NCBI RefSeq assembly: GCF_947487605.1
Contig: NZ_CANKXK010000002.1
Location: 124,001-188,000 of the forward strand
Reading direction: 5' to 3'
Origin: an uncultured Algibacter sp.
GTDB taxonomy: Bacteria > Bacteroidota > Bacteroidia > Flavobacteriales > Flavobacteriaceae
DNA: 64,000 bases
Part shown: piece by piece, positions 60,252-64,000 of the stretch
Numbering within the stretch: the first letter of the stretch is position 1
Layout of the letters: each line of letters starts with the position of its first letter
Program-made: the position numbers and the translations under genes
The notes under the pieces: generated by a model
The model's database searches: none
What the model was told of the DNA's origin: nothing
The model's input: only the letters and a program-made list of their open reading frames with translations

Positions 60252-63200
60252 TTATTTCTCCAGCCTAAAGGTAGATAAAGGATGGTTGTTATTAGCAACA
60301 AGAATAATGCTCTTGTTCCCCGAACTTAAATACTTAACATCTCTACTATCGAAAGGAACATAAAATCCGCTTTGTAAAGCATCTAAATATTTAAAATTAT
60401 TATTACCATCACCTAACAATACGGCTCCAATGCCAGCATCATAACGTGTGGTTTCAACCTCAACACCAAAATGATTGCCTACGGTAATAATATCCTTATT
60501 ACCATCGCCATTAACATCCAAAACTAAAGCAGACTTAATTGGGGCAATTTGTAATTCGTTGGGCAATACTACCTTCTTTAAACTACCATTATCGTTAATC
60601 AATAAAATACTTTCAAAACTTTTTATTTCACGTACAACGGCATCCTCAACTTTGTCTTCTGGTAGTATTTCAACCAATTTAGAAGATGCAAATGTGTGAT
60701 AGTCTTTAAATTTTTCGGCTACATAAGGCATCTGCTGACTTGTACATTCACGGCCTCTTACAGGCACATAATCGTCCTTATAAAACTTTGCTAAAACGAC
60801 GTCATTCGTGCCATTGTCATCAAAGTCGTTCACATATAATTTAAAAGGATGTTCTTCTGAAGCTTTAAATTTATTATTTAAACCTAAGTTACCTATAATA
60901 TAATCGTCGTCCCCATCATTGTCAAGGTCGCTAGCGGTAATAGACCACCAGATACCTGTTGAATCTTGAAGTCCAAATTTGGCTGTACTATTTTTAAAAA
61001 TCCCATCTTCATTAATTAACACTTCAATGCCCATCCATTCGCCGACTATCATAAGATCTTCGTCTTCATCATTATCAATATCCGTAAAAACAGCATCTGT
61101 TACCATCCCTTTATTTTCTAGACTTGGTGCGATATTAGAAGGGGCTTTGGTAAACCTACCAGCGTTATTAATAAGTAAATAACTGGTAGGAGGGAAGCCA
61201 TACTTTCCAGATATTAAACGTGTGCCAACAAAGACATCTAAATCGCCATCTTTATCAATATCTGCTGTTTTGATGCATTGCGAGCTTTCAAAAATATTAG
61301 GCAAGGCATTGGCACTTTTTGTAAATGAGCCCGTGCCATCGTTTAGGTACAGCCTATCTTTTAACAACACATTACCTCTTTTATATTCGCTTCCTCCACT
61401 AGCCACATACAAGTCTAAATCGCTATCCTTATCGGCATCAAAAAATAGGGCTTGTAAATCTTCTGAATCTTTATCTGATTCCCATGGTTGCGATTTTGCT
61501 TCAACAAAACCACCGTCCTGGTTTTGTAGATATAAAATTCCGCTTTGTCCCGCGGCTCCACCTATAAACATGTCTTGCAAACCATCATTATTAACATCTT
61601 CAACAGCCATAAATGGTCCGTTTTGAGATATGTTATGTGGTAACAGTATTTCATCTTGATATTCTTCAAAAGGATTTTCTTTGTGTGTAAAATTTATTCC
61701 TAAATCTTCTGGTTTTGCATGTAATAGGAGCGTAGTAGAAGTAGTTTCATTTTTATTAGCCTGAACCGCCTTGGAGTACTTTGCTTCTAACTCAATATTA
61801 GCGCTCACATTTTCAAAAATATTTGATTTGCCATCAGGCCAAATGACTTCAACTTTATCAACTGTTGTTTCCTTGCCCAACCCAAAAAACAACCCTGGTT
61901 CTACAGAAGATAAATAACCTCGGCTAACTGTGTGGTTTGCTATTTGCTTCTTTCCGTTATAATGAATTACAGCCTTTGCACCGTATCCAAACCTATTATT
62001 TTGAGATCCTTCTAAATCAATTTTCAAAAAGTTTCCAGTGGCATTATTTTCATAAACAAAAGCAGCAGACTCCATATTATTGATGACAATGTCTAAATCG
62101 CCATCATTATCTAAATCGCCATAGGCCATTCCGCTCGAAAAACTAGGCATATCGAAACCCCAATCTTTTGTTACTTTCTCAAATTTTAAATCACCGGTGT
62201 TCTTAAAGGCATAATTTGCAAGTGGTACAGAAGGTGCTTTTTTAGCAATGGCATAAAAATCTTGAGAACCCTCTGCAAGTTTTGCATTCACGCCTGTTAA
62301 AAAATCATTATTCCTAACATCCTTCTTAACACCATTTGAAATTATAATATCTCTATTTCCATCATTATTCAAGTCTACCAGAAGTCCCGCCCAACTCCAA
62401 TCTGTTTTTGCAATACCAGCAATATTAGAAATGTCTGAAAAACTTTTGCCACCTATATTAATTTGTAAGGTGTTTGTCATGTATTGGTGGTGATCACCAA
62501 TAGAAACCATTTCATTAAATTTTTCTGAGCTCATAGAACCCATATTAGTTTTAGATCTGTAATGGTCTGCAGCAGCCATATCTAAAGTAATGAAGTCTGT
62601 AAAGCCATCGTTATTAATATCTCCAGTATCTGTTCCCATACTAAACTGCGAAATGTGTTTTACTTTTTCGTGAATCACATTTCTAAATGTTCCGTCCCCA
62701 TTATTGTAATACAAGAAATCTGGATCATCGTAATCGTTGGCTATGTAAAGGTCTTCCCATCCGTCATTATTAAAATCGTCTGCACTAACACTTAAGCCAT
62801 AAGACAACTCTCTAGAAATACCTGATACCGCGGAAACATCAACATACCTACCCCTTTCATTTTTGTACAGCTTATCGGAATAATACTTTTCACGCTCCTT
62901 AGGAATGTTTATATACCGACTAAAAAGTCTTGCATCTGGAAGCTGATTTACTTGGTACATGTCTAAATCGCCATCATTATCCATATCGAAAAATACAGCC
63001 TGTGAAGAGAACCCAGCATCGGCTAGCCCATAAGCCATAGCAGATTCCGTAAAAGTAAGATCTTGATTATTGATATATAATTGATTTTTTCGCTCTTCAG
63101 GTACCATAGACTCACCGTTTCTTGAAACATATATATCTAAATAACCATCTGAATTTACATCTGCCATGGTAACGCCCCAAGACCAACCTGAGTTTCTTGC

Positions 63201-63545
63201 TGCTCTTGATTTTTTTGTGATGTCTTCAAACTGAAAATTTCCTTTATTTAAGTATAATCTATCTGACACCTGATTTCCGCAGAAAAAAATATCTGATAAG
63301 CCATCATTATTGATGTCACCAATGGCTACGCCCGCGCCACTATATATTTGATTATAATAGAGATGATTTACTTTTTCAGACTCCACAATGGCATTATTGA
63401 AGTCGATTCCAGTATGCTTTGAATCGTGTAAAGTGAATCCTTCGACAAGAGTTTCTGGGTATAAATCGCGTATTGGCCCTTCACAAGAACTTAAAAAAAG
63501 AACTAATAATACACCTATTTTGTATTGAATGCTATTCATCTTCAT
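60252..63545 (-). CDS. Large FG-GAP/VCBS repeat lipoprotein with ASPIC/UnbV domain
   Basis: A 1097-residue surface lipoprotein (lipobox LFLSSC, Cys at 21). It has at least thirteen calcium-type FG-GAP loops, such as GDINNDGLSDIFF, DMDNDGDLDMYQ, DLDNDGDLDIVI, DVNNDGLQDMFI, DIDKDGDLDVFV and DVNGDGNKDIIT. The arrangement suggests two seven-bladed beta-propellers separated by an ASPIC/UnbV-like segment around 500-590 (GYGAKAVIHYNGKKQIANHT). Such CRTAC1-like lipoproteins are frequent near SusC/SusD glycan-uptake genes, where they may bind the substrate. It sits between the T9SS protein and GH17 genes. A -7 element precedes it. Confidence 0.88.
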   Translation of the reverse strand: MKMNSIQYKIGVLLVLFLSSCEGPIRDLYPETLVEGFTLHDSKHTGIDFNNAIVESEKVNHLYYNQIYSGAGVAIGDINNDGLSDIFFCGNQVSDRLYLNKGNFQFEDITKKSRAARNSGWSWGVTMADVNSDGYLDIYVSRNGESMVPEERKNQLYINNQDLTFTESAMAYGLADAGFSSQAVFFDMDNDGDLDMYQVNQLPDARLFSRYINIPKEREKYYSDKLYKNERGRYVDVSAVSGISRELSYGLSVSADDFNNDGWEDLYIANDYDDPDFLYYNNGDGTFRNVIHEKVKHISQFSMGTDTGDINNDGFTDFITLDMAAADHYRSKTNMGSMSSEKFNEMVSIGDHHQYMTNTLQINIGGKSFSDISNIAGIAKTDWSWAGLLVDLNNDGNRDIIISNGVKKDVRNNDFLTGVNAKLAEGSQDFYAIAKKAPSVPLANYAFKNTGDLKFEKVTKDWGFDMPSFSSGMAYGDLDNDGDLDIVINNMESAAFVYENNATGNFLKIDLEGSQNNRFGYGAKAVIHYNGKKQIANHTVSRGYLSSVEPGLFFGLGKETTVDKVEVIWPDGKSNIFENVSANIELEAKYSKAVQANKNETTSTTLLLHAKPEDLGINFTHKENPFEEYQDEILLPHNISQNGPFMAVEDVNNDGLQDMFIGGAAGQSGILYLQNQDGGFVEAKSQPWESDKDSEDLQALFFDADKDSDLDLYVASGGSEYKRGNVLLKDRLYLNDGTGSFTKSANALPNIFESSQCIKTADIDKDGDLDVFVGTRLISGKYGFPPTSYLLINNAGRFTKAPSNIAPSLENKGMVTDAVFTDIDNDEDEDLMIVGEWMGIEVLINEDGIFKNSTAKFGLQDSTGIWWSITASDLDNDGDDDYIIGNLGLNNKFKASEEHPFKLYVNDFDDNGTNDVVLAKFYKDDYVPVRGRECTSQQMPYVAEKFKDYHTFASSKLVEILPEDKVEDAVVREIKSFESILLINDNGSLKKVVLPNELQIAPIKSALVLDVNGDGNKDIITVGNHFGVEVETTRYDAGIGAVLLGDGNNNFKYLDALQSGFYVPFDSRDVKYLSSGNKSIILVANNNHPLSTFRLEK

Positions 63546-63619
63546 TTTTAAGGTTTAATTGAAAATTAGGCTATTTATAATATTAAAATAATCCGAATAA
63601 AACCATAAAGGTTATGAGG

Positions 63620-63627
63620 CAAAAGTA
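63620..63627 (-). promoter_or_regulatory. -7 promoter element of the FG-GAP lipoprotein gene
   Basis: The minus strand reads TACTTTTG followed by C (CAAAAGTA on the plus strand), a perfect TAnnTTTG element. It lies just after the GH17 stop codon and 75 bp before the lipoprotein ATG, so the lipoprotein can be transcribed separately from the GH17 gene. Confidence 0.5.
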
Positions 63628-63630
63628 CTC

Positions 63631-64000
63631 TTAAAGAAATAATTTGCTGCCTTTTAATTTAAGTCGATTTGTATAAAACTTAGGGTTTTCATCTTTATCC
63701 CAAATACCCCAATATGCCCCTACATCTCCCTCGGTTCCAACTTTCCATGACTCATCAAAAGATGAAAAGTAAAAAACGTCTATCTCTTCTTCTTTGGACC
63801 ATAACTGCGTATTGATAAAATACTTTATGGCGTTTTCTTTTGAAGGAAATGCGCCATTTAAACCTTCTCCTTCACTAGGCCACCCTGTTTCGGTGATAAT
63901 AACCTTTTTACCTTTTCCTGCCTTAACCGCTTGGTGGTACATATCCTTCATGTAGATTAGGGAATATTCGATACTGCAACCTTCCCAATATGGATAACAG
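63631..64000 (-). CDS. Family GH17 beta-1,3-glucanase (partial, C-terminal end)
   Basis: The gene runs off the right edge of the window; only the last 122 or so codons are present. The frame is open to position 64000, well beyond the first visible Met at 63951. Reading leftward, CYPYWEGCSIEYSLIYMKDM is followed by KKVIITETGWPSEGEGLNGA, the GH17 signature carrying the catalytic nucleophile Glu, then FYFSSFDESWKVGTEGDVGA and YWGIWDKDENPKFY. GH17 enzymes of marine Bacteroidota cut laminarin-type beta-1,3-glucan. It precedes the FG-GAP lipoprotein gene in the same direction. Confidence 0.85.
   Translation of the reverse strand, partial: CYPYWEGCSIEYSLIYMKDMYHQAVKAGKGKKVIITETGWPSEGEGLNGAFPSKENAIKYFINTQLWSKEEEIDVFYFSSFDESWKVGTEGDVGAYWGIWDKDENPKFYTNRLKLKGSKLFL

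Noticed and set aside
1-64000. CRISPR array, prophage or restriction-modification system
   Set aside because: No regularly spaced direct repeats, cas genes, phage structural genes, integrases or methylase/endonuclease pairs were seen. The single methyltransferase at 39212-40072 is of the small-molecule/glycan type.

Overview
The window reads as a low-GC Bacteroidota chromosome, most likely a marine member of the Flavobacteriaceae. Several features point the same way: T9SS type A C-terminal sorting domains, a FecI/FecR/TonB receptor locus, DUF4837, DUF4175 and DUF6909 family proteins, frequent TAnnTTTG -7 promoter elements instead of sigma-70 boxes, little use of Shine-Dalgarno sequences, and SusC/D-locus style FG-GAP and GH17 genes. 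Nearly all genes are on the minus strand. The plus-strand exceptions are tatA, holB, a DUF6438 gene, gltX, a band-7 gene, the zinc-ribbon/folB pair and tRNA-Cys.

Positions 1-27,020 are one large surface-polysaccharide region transcribed leftward. From its 5' end it holds an M23 endopeptidase, two paralogous Wzz-like proteins enclosing a GH3-family and a DUF6909 protein, the four dTDP-rhamnose genes rfbBACD (rfbD appears frameshifted near its end), an initiating sugar-phosphate transferase, a DegT aminotransferase with a PseB-like 4,6-dehydratase, then GDP-fucose synthesis (gmd, fcl). A complete PAPS-making set follows (cysQ, a tandem DUF2061 membrane protein, cysC, cysD, cysN). Next come a Wzx flippase, two sulfotransferases, a small lipoprotein, two glycosyltransferases and two Wzy/WaaL-type polytopic proteins. 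Read together, these genes predict a rhamnose-, fucose- and amino-sugar-containing polysaccharide that the cell itself sulfates.

Positions 27,100-38,300 carry housekeeping and regulatory genes: tatA, a DUF4837 lipoprotein, an MltD-like transglycosylase, pgk, a T9SS cargo protein, holB, and a TonB-receptor/FecR/ECF-sigma locus. That last locus has two copies of a shared promoter-like motif pointing in opposite directions.

Positions 38,400-57,460 contain an OmpH-like lipoprotein, a methyltransferase, mnmG flanked by two parS-type palindromes, ybeY, a giant DUF4175 protein, gltX, a beta-barrel protein, a band-7 protein, a MITE-like inverted repeat, a GNAT protein and DUF1761. A glnS / acyltransferase / phosphoethanolamine-transferase operon and folB follow, and then tRNA-Cys, which has an unusual hairpin-rich leader.

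Positions 57,500-64,000 hold a LysE exporter, a hairpin cluster, a T9SS-secreted multidomain protein, a very large FG-GAP/ASPIC lipoprotein and the 3' end of a GH17 beta-1,3-glucanase. This looks like the edge of a laminarin-type utilisation locus that continues beyond the window.
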